This document shows positions 10,101-17,211 of a stretch of 64,000 nt of DNA, piece by piece. The notes beneath the pieces are model-generated. The model saw only the letters and a program-made list of their open reading frames with translations. It did no database searches and was not told the DNA's origin. The stretch comes from Bacillus sp. OV166 (GTDB lineage Bacteria; Bacillota; Bacilli; Bacillales; Cytobacillaceae): positions 2,489,001-2,553,000 of the forward strand of contig NZ_FXWM01000001.1 in NCBI RefSeq assembly GCF_900177675.1, given 5' to 3'. Within the stretch, counting starts at the first letter, position 1. Each line of letters begins with the position of its first letter. Position numbers and translations under genes: made by a program.

Positions 10101-10320
10101 TCGCCCAATTCTTATGACAGCAATTGCGACAATTGGTGCACTTATACCACTAGCAATCGGTATGGAGGGAAGTGGACTAATTTCGAAGGGATTAGGTGTC
10201 ACTGTCATCGGTGGACTGACAAGTTCGACGCTGCTTACATTAGTGATTGTACCGATTGTGTATGAAACGCTGATGAAAATGAAGCGAAAAGATAAGAAGC
10301 AAGTAGAGAAAGTTTTATAA
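7156..10320 (+). CDS. swrC: RND-family efflux pump SwrC (YerP)
   Basis: A 1,054-residue resistance-nodulation-division transporter. In B. subtilis SwrC (YerP) supports surfactin self-resistance and swarming. The RND layout is visible: TM1 near residues 12-30, a large extracellular loop, TM2-6 (about 350-545), a short cytoplasmic link, TM7, a second loop and TM8-12. The motif GAMTVAIGRVIDDSIVVIEN carries the TM4 aspartates used for proton relay. The ATG at 7156 is preceded by AAGGAG; an upstream in-frame ATG has no ribosome site. Residues about 251-282 hold a Gln/Gly-rich insert with two QQGMTG copies. No adaptor or outer-membrane partner is expected in Gram-positives. Confidence 0.93.
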   Translation: MKKIIQFSLKNKFAVWLLTIIITIAGLYSGMNMKLETIPNINTPLVSVLAVYPGATPEQVAEKVTEPIEKRVENLDGVSVVSSSSFQNASSIQIEYNFDKDMEKAQNEVKEALSNLELPDGVEEPKVSRMSFSAFPVMSLSITNSKQSLAELTKTADEEIVPELEGIEGVSTVQISGQQVDEVQLKFNHTKLKEYGLSEETVKNLIKASDVTIPLGLYTFKDTQKSVVMDGNVTTIDDLKAIKIPVIPSVGGTQQGMTGSQQNQGQQGMTGGQVTQGKQSAHAPAAIPTIELKDIAAIEVIGKAESISRTNGEESIGVQITSAQDANTVDVVNAVKEKLGDFEDQIDGLKVTTIFDQGKPIEESVSTMLNKAIFGAIFAMIIILLFLRNFRTTIISVISIPLSILIAILLLKQMDITLNMMTLGAMTVAIGRVIDDSIVVIENIFRRMSLKNETLSGKELIVAATREMFMPIFSSTIVTIAVFLPLGLVKGPVGEMFLPFALTIVFALMASLLVAITIVPMMAHSLFKKGISMKQEHVENKPGKLALGYKKVLNWSLNHKIITFGLAILLLVGSLFLVPVIGVSFLPSDEQKMVVATYKPAPGQTLDEVERIATEAEGFFENRAGVKTIQFSVGGENPMNPGQSNSAMFFVEYNKDTKDFSQETENVIKDLNKRKDKGEWASQDFSGMGSSNALSFNVFGDNMNDIEPVVNNISKILKQNDSLRNVKTSIADTYEEYTLVADQKKLSQLGLTAAQVGMELAGNGQRQVLTTIKKDGKEMNVYLEVEKDDFEDINELTDKTIQSPMGMAVPIKDVIDIKQGNTSDTITRRDGRIYASVSAEITTKDVSKVSAAVQKKVDKLKLPSAVDISVGGVSEDIAESFTQLGLAMLAAIAIVYLVLVITFGGGLAPLAILFSLPFTIIGGLLGLLIAGETLSVSAMIGALMLIGIVVTNAIVLIDRVIHKENDGLSTREALLEAAGTRVRPILMTAIATIGALIPLAIGMEGSGLISKGLGVTVIGGLTSSTLLTLVIVPIVYETLMKMKRKDKKQVEKVL

Positions 10321-10350
10321 GTAAGCAATGGTAAACTTATTGTTGATTTT

Positions 10351-10506
10351 GGCACCCTGTTGATTGGAGTGGAAGGCGCGAAGACTCCTGCGGGAGGACG
10401 GGGCAGGGGAGACCCCGCAGGAGCGCAGCGACGAGGAGGCTCCCCGGACCGCCCGCGGAAAGCGAAGCGCCTGGAACGGAAATCAACAGGCAAGTTTCAC
10501 GGTGCC
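10351..10506. repeat. GC-rich Bacillaceae-type intergenic repeat with nested hairpins
   Basis: The stretch 10356-10490 is bounded by inverted CCTGTTGATT and AATCAACAGG and is far richer in GC than its surroundings. Inside, CTCCTGCGGG (10385-10394) pairs with CCCGCAGGAG (10414-10423). A further inverted pair GGCACC/GGTGCC (10351-10356, 10501-10506) encloses it. I recognise similar sequence (GAAAGCGAAGCGCCTGGAACGG-like) as a dispersed element in Bacillaceae intergenic regions. It has no open frame of its own; the minus-strand frame across it is a compositional artefact. Confidence 0.75.
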
Positions 10507-10528
10507 TATAAGTAAAATAAAATGAATA

Positions 10529-10582
10529 GAAACTGATTCTCCGTTAACGCAACATTCACGGTGGGGTCAGTTTCTTATTTTT
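10529..10582 (+). terminator. swrC terminator
   Basis: GAAACTGA (10529-10536) pairs with TCAGTTTC (10567-10574), with further pairing of CCGT and ACGG inside, followed by a T-rich run. It lies after the repeat and before the ltaS promoter. Confidence 0.75.
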
Positions 10583-10593
10583 TTACCGATTCC

Positions 10594-10621
10594 TTGACAT
10601 TTAAAAAAAATGGAGTATAGT
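10594..10621 (+). promoter_or_regulatory. Sigma-A promoter of the LTA synthase gene
   Basis: TTGACA (10594-10599), a 16-base spacer and TATAGT (10616-10621). The transcript would carry a leader of about 155 bases, in which I see no recognisable riboswitch. Confidence 0.6.
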
Positions 10622-10782
10622 AGTATTCTTGTGTTGCCCGATTTGATTATTTCTTAAATATTCATGGATTGTTCATAATTAAATGCTAATATAGATGATA
10701 GACTATTGGGAACAGTATCCACCCATTATATTTAAAATAATGACTAAAATTATATAATAATATACTACAAGGCAGGTGCTAT

Positions 10783-12735
10783 ATGAATAACTTATTGCAA
10801 AGAGGTCAAAGTATTTTTAATAAATATGTTGGCTTTTTCTTTTTGACTGTGTTTTTCCTATGGATAAAAACATATATCGTTCAGTTAACGCAATTTGACT
10901 TAGGAATAGAAAATTCACTTCAGAAGTTTCTATTATTTATCAATCCGCTCGGATCTGCCTTACTTTTCTTAGGACTTTCTTTCTTTTTAAAAGGGAGAAA
11001 AAAGTATATCGGGCTGATTGTCATCGATTTTCTTTTATCAATTTTATTATATGCGAATATCATATTTTACCGTTTCTTTAATGATTTTATTACTTTACCA
11101 ACATTAACGCAGACACAAAATTTTGGCGATGTAAGCGGGAGTGTGACGTCCCTATTAAAACCATATGATTTTTTATTCTTCATTGATATCATTATTTTGG
11201 CTGCCTTACTTGTTTTACGTTTTGTGAAAATAGAGGCTAATGACATGAATCGTGGGAAAGTCGCAGCATTATTCTCAATGGCTCTTGCGATTTCTAGTGC
11301 GAATTTAGCCCTAGCTGAAACGGACCGTCCTCAATTATTAACAAGAGGATTTGACCGAAACTATATCGTGAAATATTTAGGTATGTACAATTACACGATT
11401 TATGATGCCGTTCAAAGTACGAAAGCATCCGCTCAAAGGGTTATGGCGAGCAGTGATGATATTACTGAAGTCGTTAACTATACAAAATCGAATTATGCAA
11501 AGCCAAATCCAGCTTACTTTGGTGCTGGAAAAGGAATGAATGTAATCTATCTTCATCTTGAATCAATGCAAAACTTCCTTATTAATTACAAGTTGAATGG
11601 GGAAGAAGTAACACCATTTTTAAATTCATTAACGAAAGATCAAAATACACTTTACTTTGATAATTTCTTCCATCAAACAGGACAAGGTAAAACGTCGGAT
11701 GCTGAATTTATGTTAGAAAATTCATTATATGGATTACCTCAAGGGTCAGCGTATACGACAAAAGGTTTAAACACCTATGAGGCTGCTCCCGCAATACTAG
11801 GTCAGCAAGGCTATACGTCTGCTGTATTTCACGGGAATTCAGGAAGCTTCTGGAATCGTAATGAAATTTATAAATCATTTGGTTTTAACAAGTTCTTTGA
11901 TTCAAACTATTATCAAATAGATTCTAAAGATCTAGCTGAGTATGGACTGATGGATAAGCCATTTTATGAACAATCGATTCCACTTTTGGAATCTTTACCA
12001 GAGCCATTCTATACAAAATTTATTACCGTCTCGAATCATTATCCGTACCCAATTAATGAAGAAGACGCAACGATTGCACCAGGTACAACGGGTGATAAAT
12101 CGGTTGATGGGTATTTTCAAACTGCACGATATGCGGACGAAGCATTGAAGCAATTCTTTGACTATCTGAAAAAATCAGGTTTATATGATCGTTCCATTAT
12201 TGTGATGTACGGGGACCATTATGGTATTTCAGAAAATCATAATAAAGCAATGGCACAGGTAATGGGAAAAGAAATTACACCATTTGAAAATAGTGGATTA
12301 CAGCGCGTGCCATTATTTATTCGTGTCCCAGGAATGGAAGGTGGAGTAAACCACGAATACGGTGGTCAAATCGATCTTCTTCCAACACTTCTTCACTTGC
12401 TTGGAACTGACACAAAAGAATATGTCCAATTTGGTACCGACCTATTATCTGAGCAGCATGATGATGTAGTTCCTTTCAGAAATGGAGGCTTTGTAAGTTC
12501 AACTATCACCTCTATTGATGGTAAGTTCTATGATTCCAAAACGGGAATGAAATTAGATAAAGCTAAAACCGAAGAAGCTAAGAAAGATCAGAAAATCGTC
12601 GAATATAAATTAAAGCTATCAGATAAAGTTGTAAATGGAGATTTATTACGTTTCTACAAACCTGAAACGTTTATTCCTGTCGACCGTTCAAAATATAACT
12701 ATAATCCCACGACTGATGTGGAACCCAATAAGTAA
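10783..12735 (+). CDS. ltaS: Lipoteichoic acid synthase family protein (LtaS/YflE type)
   Basis: A 650-residue membrane enzyme with about five N-terminal TM helices (to about residue 185) and an extracellular sulfatase-fold domain. LtaS proteins polymerise glycerol phosphate from phosphatidylglycerol onto the glycolipid anchor. Key residues match S. aureus LtaS: E260 (LHLES), nucleophile T304 (GKTSDAE) and the metal pair D478-H479 (GDHYG). Bacilli usually carry several paralogues (LtaS, YfnI, YqgS, YvgJ); which one this is cannot be settled by eye, so the symbol is provisional. The linker near ALAETD resembles the site where LtaS is cleaved by signal peptidase. It is monocistronic, with a strong terminator. 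Confidence 0.88.
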   Translation: MNNLLQRGQSIFNKYVGFFFLTVFFLWIKTYIVQLTQFDLGIENSLQKFLLFINPLGSALLFLGLSFFLKGRKKYIGLIVIDFLLSILLYANIIFYRFFNDFITLPTLTQTQNFGDVSGSVTSLLKPYDFLFFIDIIILAALLVLRFVKIEANDMNRGKVAALFSMALAISSANLALAETDRPQLLTRGFDRNYIVKYLGMYNYTIYDAVQSTKASAQRVMASSDDITEVVNYTKSNYAKPNPAYFGAGKGMNVIYLHLESMQNFLINYKLNGEEVTPFLNSLTKDQNTLYFDNFFHQTGQGKTSDAEFMLENSLYGLPQGSAYTTKGLNTYEAAPAILGQQGYTSAVFHGNSGSFWNRNEIYKSFGFNKFFDSNYYQIDSKDLAEYGLMDKPFYEQSIPLLESLPEPFYTKFITVSNHYPYPINEEDATIAPGTTGDKSVDGYFQTARYADEALKQFFDYLKKSGLYDRSIIVMYGDHYGISENHNKAMAQVMGKEITPFENSGLQRVPLFIRVPGMEGGVNHEYGGQIDLLPTLLHLLGTDTKEYVQFGTDLLSEQHDDVVPFRNGGFVSSTITSIDGKFYDSKTGMKLDKAKTEEAKKDQKIVEYKLKLSDKVVNGDLLRFYKPETFIPVDRSKYNYNPTTDVEPNK

Positions 12736-12742
12736 GTAAAAC

Positions 12743-12784
12743 AAAGAGGGCTGCCTAAGTAAATTTTCTTAGGCAGCCCTCTTT
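12743..12784 (+). terminator. Terminator of the LTA synthase gene
   Basis: AAAGAGGGCTGCCTAAG pairs with CTTAGGCAGCCCTCTTT, giving a perfect 17-bp stem ending in T's. Confidence 0.92.
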
Positions 12785-12871
12785 GTGCATTTCGTTTCTA
12801 TTTCCTGAATCTTTTCCTGTAGATAGTAGGAAGATAAGATCATGGACTACTAGTGAAAGGTGGGGGAAATA

Positions 12872-14899
12872 GTGGGGAAGATTTTTCATATTTACCAAAC
12901 AGATTGGAGAAATATATTTAGAGTTCCAACTGTAGTTTTGTTAATTGGGGCACTCATGATCCTGCCTTCTGCCTATGCATGGGTTAATATCAAATCAATG
13001 TGGGACCCTTACGGCAATACATCGGGGATTCGGGTGGCTGTTAGCAACGAGGATGAAGGAGCGGAAATTCGTGGGAAGAAATTTAATGTTGGAAATGATA
13101 CTGTAAAAAGCCTAAAAAAAAATCACCAGCTTGGTTGGGTCTTTGTGAATCGGAGGGATGCACAGAGTGGTGTAGAGAAAGGGCACTACTATGCATATCT
13201 CATTATCCCAAAAGATTTTTCAAAGAAACTTACGAGTATTTTAGAAGTGAACCCTCAAAAACCAAACATAGAGTTCGCTGTTAACGAAAAAATCAATGCT
13301 GTGGCGCCGAAAATTGCCAACTCAGGGGCATCGAGTGTTACGGCGCAAATTAGTCAGGCGTTTATTAAAACGGTGGGAAATGAGTTATTCACTGCATTTT
13401 ATAAAGCAGGTATTGAGCTTGAGCAAGCATTGCCTTCCATACATAATGTTGAGAAACAAATCTTTGAATTGGAAAAAGCATTACCGCAGATAGAGGAAAT
13501 GGGAAAAAAGGCGATTGAACTGGAGGAGAGGCTGCCCGAAATACAAGCAAAGGGACAGAAAATTATTGAGCTTGAACAAAGAATTCCCGAAATCCAGCAG
13601 GCCGGCACCAGTATCTTAAAGGTTGAAGCTAGTTTGCCACTTATAAAGGATGCCGGGGACAAAGTGATCGTACTACAGGGGAAACTTACTGATATGCAGC
13701 GTACCACCGATATCATTTCAGAAGTAGGATCGAATTTAAATGAGATAGAAACGAAACTTAACCAAGCAATCGATAGCGTAAAGGATACAAAACAGGTAGA
13801 TACTACAGCAAATCAAGAGCAACTAGACCAATTGTATGAGGAGTTAGTAAGAATCCATAATAGCATCCATGAAACTCGAACTGGCATTCAACAGAAAGTA
13901 GCCGAAATTACCGGAGGCATTAATTCAGCAGCCTTATTTTTTAAAAATGATTTGCCCAAGGTTGAACAGAAACTACATAAGGCGGCTGATTTTGTCCGGA
14001 ATGATTTGCCAAAAGTGGAGGAGGACATTCGGAGAGCAAGGAACCTTGTTCAAACTATGCTTCCCGAACTTGTAAAAGTTGTTCATAAAGCAGCGGACTT
14101 AGCTCGAAATGACTTACCAGGATTTGAAACTAAAATTAGAAGTGCGGCCGATAAAATTCGTAAGTTTGAAGGCAGTGTGAATATAAATGATTTAATCCAA
14201 TTACTTAAACATGATCCTCAAAAGGAAAGTAACTTTTTATCGAGCCCAATCCTATTGAAAACGAAAAGGTTATTTCCTATCCCGAATTATGGATCGGCGA
14301 TGACCCCTTTCTATACGATGCTGGCACTATGGGTCGGAGCCACTCTCCTGATCGCTTCCTTAAAAGTAGATGTCGATGACCCTGAGAATAAATACAAAAG
14401 CTACCAAATCTATTTAGGGAGGCTACTAACATTTCTGACGATCGGCATCTTCCAAGCAGCCATTGTAGCCCTGGGTGATTTGTTTTTAATTCACACGTAT
14501 GCAGTGGACAAACTTTGGTTTGTACTTTTAAGTATTTTTATCAGTATCGTGTTTGTTACGATTACGTATTCCTTATGTTCGGTGTTCGGAAATATTGGAA
14601 AAGGTTTAGCAATCCTTTTCTTAGTCCTGCAAATATCTAGTTCGGGAGCTACGTTTCCGGTTAGTTTGACCTCTTCCTTTTTCCAAAAGTTAAACCCCTT
14701 TATGCCGTTTACGTATGCGGTAAGCATGCTCCGTGAAACGGTCGGTGGAATGATCAAAGAGGTGGTTATTAAAGATATCCTTTCATTAATTGTCTTTGTC
14801 TTCATTAGTTTTCTTGTAGCATTGATATTAAAAAAACCATTAAGCAAACGGATTCAACAAACAGCAGAAAAGGCCAGAACGACTAAGATCATTCCTTAG
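12872..14899 (+). CDS. YhgE/Pip-family membrane protein with internal helical repeats
   Basis: A 675-residue protein of the YhgE/Pip (phage infection protein) family. One N-terminal TM (about residues 17-37) is followed by a long extracellular part and five to six C-terminal ABC-2-like TMs (about 475-660). Family members include a lactococcal phage receptor and secretion-linked proteins; the role here is unknown. The GTG at 12872 is used because AGGTGGGGG lies before it; the earlier GTG at 12860 overlaps that ribosome site. The extracellular part holds five tandem 17-residue units (183-267, two more degenerate) of pattern LExxLPxIxxxG, then four 18-residue units (359-430) starting NDLP. It stands alone between terminators. 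Confidence 0.85.
   Translation: MGKIFHIYQTDWRNIFRVPTVVLLIGALMILPSAYAWVNIKSMWDPYGNTSGIRVAVSNEDEGAEIRGKKFNVGNDTVKSLKKNHQLGWVFVNRRDAQSGVEKGHYYAYLIIPKDFSKKLTSILEVNPQKPNIEFAVNEKINAVAPKIANSGASSVTAQISQAFIKTVGNELFTAFYKAGIELEQALPSIHNVEKQIFELEKALPQIEEMGKKAIELEERLPEIQAKGQKIIELEQRIPEIQQAGTSILKVEASLPLIKDAGDKVIVLQGKLTDMQRTTDIISEVGSNLNEIETKLNQAIDSVKDTKQVDTTANQEQLDQLYEELVRIHNSIHETRTGIQQKVAEITGGINSAALFFKNDLPKVEQKLHKAADFVRNDLPKVEEDIRRARNLVQTMLPELVKVVHKAADLARNDLPGFETKIRSAADKIRKFEGSVNINDLIQLLKHDPQKESNFLSSPILLKTKRLFPIPNYGSAMTPFYTMLALWVGATLLIASLKVDVDDPENKYKSYQIYLGRLLTFLTIGIFQAAIVALGDLFLIHTYAVDKLWFVLLSIFISIVFVTITYSLCSVFGNIGKGLAILFLVLQISSSGATFPVSLTSSFFQKLNPFMPFTYAVSMLRETVGGMIKEVVIKDILSLIVFVFISFLVALILKKPLSKRIQQTAEKARTTKIIP
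13418..13774 (+). repeat. 17-residue tandem repeats coded within the YhgE/Pip gene
   Basis: Five consecutive units begin LEQALPSI, LEKALPQI, LEERLPEI, LEQRIPEI and VEASLPLI, each exactly 17 codons; two degenerate units follow. The DNA has diverged, so selection seems to keep the protein pattern. Confidence 0.8.
13946..14161 (+). repeat. 18-residue tandem repeats coded within the YhgE/Pip gene
   Basis: Four consecutive 18-codon units begin NDLPKVEQ, NDLPKVEE, TMLPELVK and NDLPGFET, each continuing into an alanine-rich helix. Confidence 0.8.
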
Positions 14900-14909
14900 T
14901 TAGTGCAAT

Positions 14910-14938
14910 AGAGGTGGACAATTGTCTGCCTCTTTTTT
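14910..14938 (+). terminator. Terminator after the YhgE/Pip gene
   Basis: AGAGG and CCTCT enclose an inner GACAATTGTC palindrome, followed by seven T's. Confidence 0.75.
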
Positions 14939-14984
14939 TATATGTGATCACTCTAGGATTTTTTAAATATTGTAATAAATCATA

Positions 14985-15012
14985 TTGACAATTCCTATGT
15001 GTATGGTAGGAT
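14985..15012 (+). promoter_or_regulatory. Promoter of the sulfate assimilation operon
   Basis: TTGACA (14985-14990), a 16-base spacer and TAGGAT (15007-15012), just before the leader RNA. Confidence 0.6.
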
Positions 15013-15029
15013 TAATTTTAATATTAAAT

Positions 15030-15125
15030 ATTCTTATCAAGTTTGGCTGAGGAGACTGGTCCAATTAAGCCAGGCAACCTGGTGGGAGATAAGGTTTAAA
15101 TCGCATTTCCTGAGTGGATTGGCGG
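15030..15125 (+). ncRNA. S-box (SAM-I)-like leader of the cys operon, atypical
   Basis: The leader shows in order CTTATCAAG (15033), GGCTGAGG, ACTGGTCC, AAGCCAGGCAACCTGG and AAGGTTTAAATC. These parallel the conserved S-box blocks CTTATCAAGAG, GGNGGAGGGA, TGGCCC, GAAGCCCGGCAACC and AAGGTGCTAA. B. subtilis cysH also has an S-box leader. Here the blocks are degenerate, the usual distal P1 strand is missing and no intrinsic terminator is seen. GATAAG at 15088-15093 could instead pair with CTTATC at 15033-15038, closing a compact element of about 60 bases. So it is either a drifted or variant SAM riboswitch acting on translation, or a remnant. Confidence 0.5.
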
Positions 15126-15148
15126 TTTTTGAAAGGGAGGCGAATCAA

Positions 15149-15304
15149 CTGGAAGGTACAGAGTGGCAAGAAGTAAAGGAACATATTGAACGTATGCTGG
15201 ACACATTAAAATATGGATCTATTACACTAGTAGTTCAGGATGGAAAAATAGTACAAATTGAGAAAAATGAAAAGGTTCGTCTTCAATCAAATAAAATTCG
15301 CTGA
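15149..15304 (+). CDS. YezD-family (DUF2292) small protein, CTG start
   Basis: A 51-residue protein whose C-terminal half (LKYGSITLVVQDGKIVQIEK) matches the YezD/DUF2292 family, small proteins often found next to sulfur-assimilation genes in Bacillaceae; their function is unknown. The start is judged to be the CTG at 15149: a strong GAAAGGGAGG lies 8 bases upstream, there is no ATG or GTG near, and the first internal ATG would cut into the family domain. CTG starts are rare, and this may lower expression on purpose. The gene is first in the cys operon, directly behind the S-box-like leader. Confidence 0.75.
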   Translation: MEGTEWQEVKEHIERMLDTLKYGSITLVVQDGKIVQIEKNEKVRLQSNKIR

Positions 15305-15318
15305 CTAGAAAAACTTGA

Positions 15319-15373
15319 GGCGGTCTACACCTTTTTGTGGTGGGAGACAGCCTTTGTAATTTGACAAAGGGGG
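15319..15373 (+). promoter_or_regulatory. Two overlapping hairpins that can hide the cysH ribosome site
   Basis: Hairpin A pairs GGC, GTCT and CACC (15319-15331) with GGTG, AGAC and GCC (15339-15352). Hairpin B pairs CCTTTGT (15351-15357) with ACAAAGG (15364-15370). Hairpin B includes most of the cysH ribosome site AAAGGGGG (15366-15373). The two share bases 15351-15352, so they compete in part. Confidence 0.5.
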
Positions 15374-15383
15374 TCCATAGAGG

Positions 15384-16100
15384 ATGACAAAAGCAGTGAC
15401 TTATAATAATTGGAGTGAAATCTCGGAAAACTTCTCTATTCAGGATGAGACTAAGGGTGCCAGGTCTGTATTAGAGTGGGCATATAGCAATTATCCTGAA
15501 GGGAAAATTATCTATGCATCCAGTTTTGGTGCTGAAGCAATTGTATTAATCGATTTGATTTATCAGGTAAAAAAAGATGCTCAGATTGTTTTTTTAGATA
15601 CAGGGCTCCACTTTCCTGAAACGTACGAAGTGATTGATAAGATTGAAGCTCGTTTTCCAGAGTTACAAATCGAGCGAAAAACCCCTGATTTGAGTTTAGA
15701 CCAACAAGCAGCAGAATATGGCTCGGCATTATGGAAACGTGATCCAAACCAATGCTGCCAAATCAGAAAGGTCATCCCTCTGCGCGAGGCATTGACTCCA
15801 AAAGATGCATGGATTTCAGGTCTTCGGAGAGAACAGTCGCCAACAAGGAAGGATACGCAATTCGTTAACAAAGATGATAAATTTAAAAATATAAAAATCT
15901 GTCCATTAATTCATTGGACGTGGGATGAGGTTTGGTCGTACATCAGGGAAAGAGACCTCCCTTATAACCAATTACATGATCAAAACTATCCAAGTATTGG
16001 CTGTTTCCCATGTACACAGGCCGTCGGAACAAATGGTGATTCCCGAGATGGGCGTTGGACGGGCAGCAGTAAAACGGAGTGCGGTTTGCACTCTAAGTAA
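15384..16100 (+). CDS. cysH: Phosphoadenylyl-sulfate / adenylyl-sulfate reductase CysH
   Basis: A 238-residue PAPS-reductase-family enzyme that reduces activated sulfate to sulfite with thioredoxin. The PP-loop region reads YASSFGAEA. It carries both cysteine pairs C124-C125 and C207-C210, ligands of the [4Fe-4S] cluster in APS-type reductases, and the catalytic C233 in ECGLH near the C-terminus. Cluster-bearing Bacillus CysH accepts both APS and PAPS, which fits an operon that also encodes an APS kinase. Its ribosome site may be masked by a hairpin. The next gene follows almost at once. Confidence 0.96.
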   Translation: MTKAVTYNNWSEISENFSIQDETKGARSVLEWAYSNYPEGKIIYASSFGAEAIVLIDLIYQVKKDAQIVFLDTGLHFPETYEVIDKIEARFPELQIERKTPDLSLDQQAAEYGSALWKRDPNQCCQIRKVIPLREALTPKDAWISGLRREQSPTRKDTQFVNKDDKFKNIKICPLIHWTWDEVWSYIRERDLPYNQLHDQNYPSIGCFPCTQAVGTNGDSRDGRWTGSSKTECGLHSK

Positions 16101-16114
16101 AGGAGGTCATTCCT

Positions 16115-17206
16115 ACGCTTACCATAATTGCGGTTTCAATAGGATTATTTTTTGCAGTAAATATTGGTGCTAGTGGTGCTGCTGCGTCGATGGGTATATC
16201 CTATGGAGCCGGTGTAATAGCAAAAAGAAAGGCATTGGCTCTATGTGCCATTGCAGTTTTCCTAGGTGCTTGGCTAGGTGGAGAGGAAGTCGTAAAGACT
16301 ATTGGGAGCGGTATTGTCCCTAGCAGTACTTTTACGACGGCGATTGCCTTGATTGTGCTTGCCTCAGCAGCATTATCATTATTCCTAGCCAACATTTTTG
16401 GGATTCCTCTTTCGACCAGCGAAGTGGCAGTAGGATCAGTTATTGGAGCTGGTGTAGTATATCAATCGGTTTTTGTAGGCAAGGTTTTGTGGATAGCAAT
16501 GTTTTGGCTGCTGACTCCTTTTGCTGCATTTGTTATTGCCATTTTGGCTGCATCACTGTTGAGGCGACCATTCATTAAAACATGGATGGAGAAGTCAAAA
16601 GCTGGTCCTATATTAGCAATCATTGTTGTACTTATGGGCCTGTTTGAAGCCTTCTCCGCTGGAATGAATAATGTAGCAAATGCAGTTGGACCACTTGTTG
16701 CCGCAGGATTAATGCATAAGGGGGATGCGGTCATCTGGGGCGGTCTAGCCGTTGCACTAGGTGCCTTCTTTCTAGGTAACCGGGTGATTGAAACCAATGG
16801 AAAAAAAATAACGACTCTCAGGATAGAAGAAGGTTGTGTAATTTCAGGTACTGGAGCAAGTATTGTTACTGCTGCTTCGCTGTTTGGTATTCCTGTCCCA
16901 TTAACGCAAATTACGACTTCCTCCATTATCGGTATTGGCTTTGCCAAATATGGAAAAGCAGTTCTAAAAAAAGATATTGTGGTTCAGCTATTAACTGTTT
17001 GGATTGTATCTCCTGTTTTATCGATGGTACTTTCATACACCATTATTCAATTGGTGATTGAACAGAACTTCTATCCAATTATTGCAATGATAGGTGTTTT
17101 AATCTCCGTATTTGGCGTATTGTTCCTAATGAAGAAATCACCTTCAAAGGTAGGAGTCACGAATACGAAGGTAGCGAATAAATTAAAATTTGTAGAGAAA
17201 GGTTGA
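16115..17206 (+). CDS. cysP: Sulfate permease CysP (PiT-family), apparent ACG start
   Basis: A membrane permease of the inorganic phosphate transporter (PiT) family, matching B. subtilis CysP (YlnA), which imports sulfate. The duplicated PiT signature is visible: [12 protein letters not shown] near the N-terminus and [15 protein letters not shown] in the second half. The first ATG (16190) would cut away the first TM and half of the first signature. The frame is open upstream to an AGGAGG (16101-16106), and homology points to a start at about 16115-16118. There the codon is ACG, 8 bases from the ribosome site, so either a very rare start or an ATG-to-ACG change. About 363 residues; five bases separate it from sat. 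Confidence 0.88.
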   Translation, partial: TLTIIAVSIGLFFAVNIGASGAAASMGISYGAGVIAKRKALALCAIAVFLGAWLGGEEVVKTIGSGIVPSSTFTTAIALIVLASAALSLFLANIFGIPLSTSEVAVGSVIGAGVVYQSVFVGKVLWIAMFWLLTPFAAFVIAILAASLLRRPFIKTWMEKSKAGPILAIIVVLMGLFEAFSAGMNNVANAVGPLVAAGLMHKGDAVIWGGLAVALGAFFLGNRVIETNGKKITTLRIEEGCVISGTGASIVTAASLFGIPVPLTQITTSSIIGIGFAKYGKAVLKKDIVVQLLTVWIVSPVLSMVLSYTIIQLVIEQNFYPIIAMIGVLISVFGVLFLMKKSPSKVGVTNTKVANKLKFVEKG

Positions 17207-17211
17207 TCAAA

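Noticed and set aside
10038..10493. Long minus-strand open frame of 151 codons
   Set aside because: It runs through the 3' end of swrC and the GC-rich repeat. It has no ribosome site and its Arg/Pro-rich start is a product of the repeat's composition.
12872..14899. Prophage or phage-defence locus suggested by the name phage infection protein
   Set aside because: No phage structural, integrase or defence gene is near; YhgE/Pip is a chromosomal membrane-protein family.
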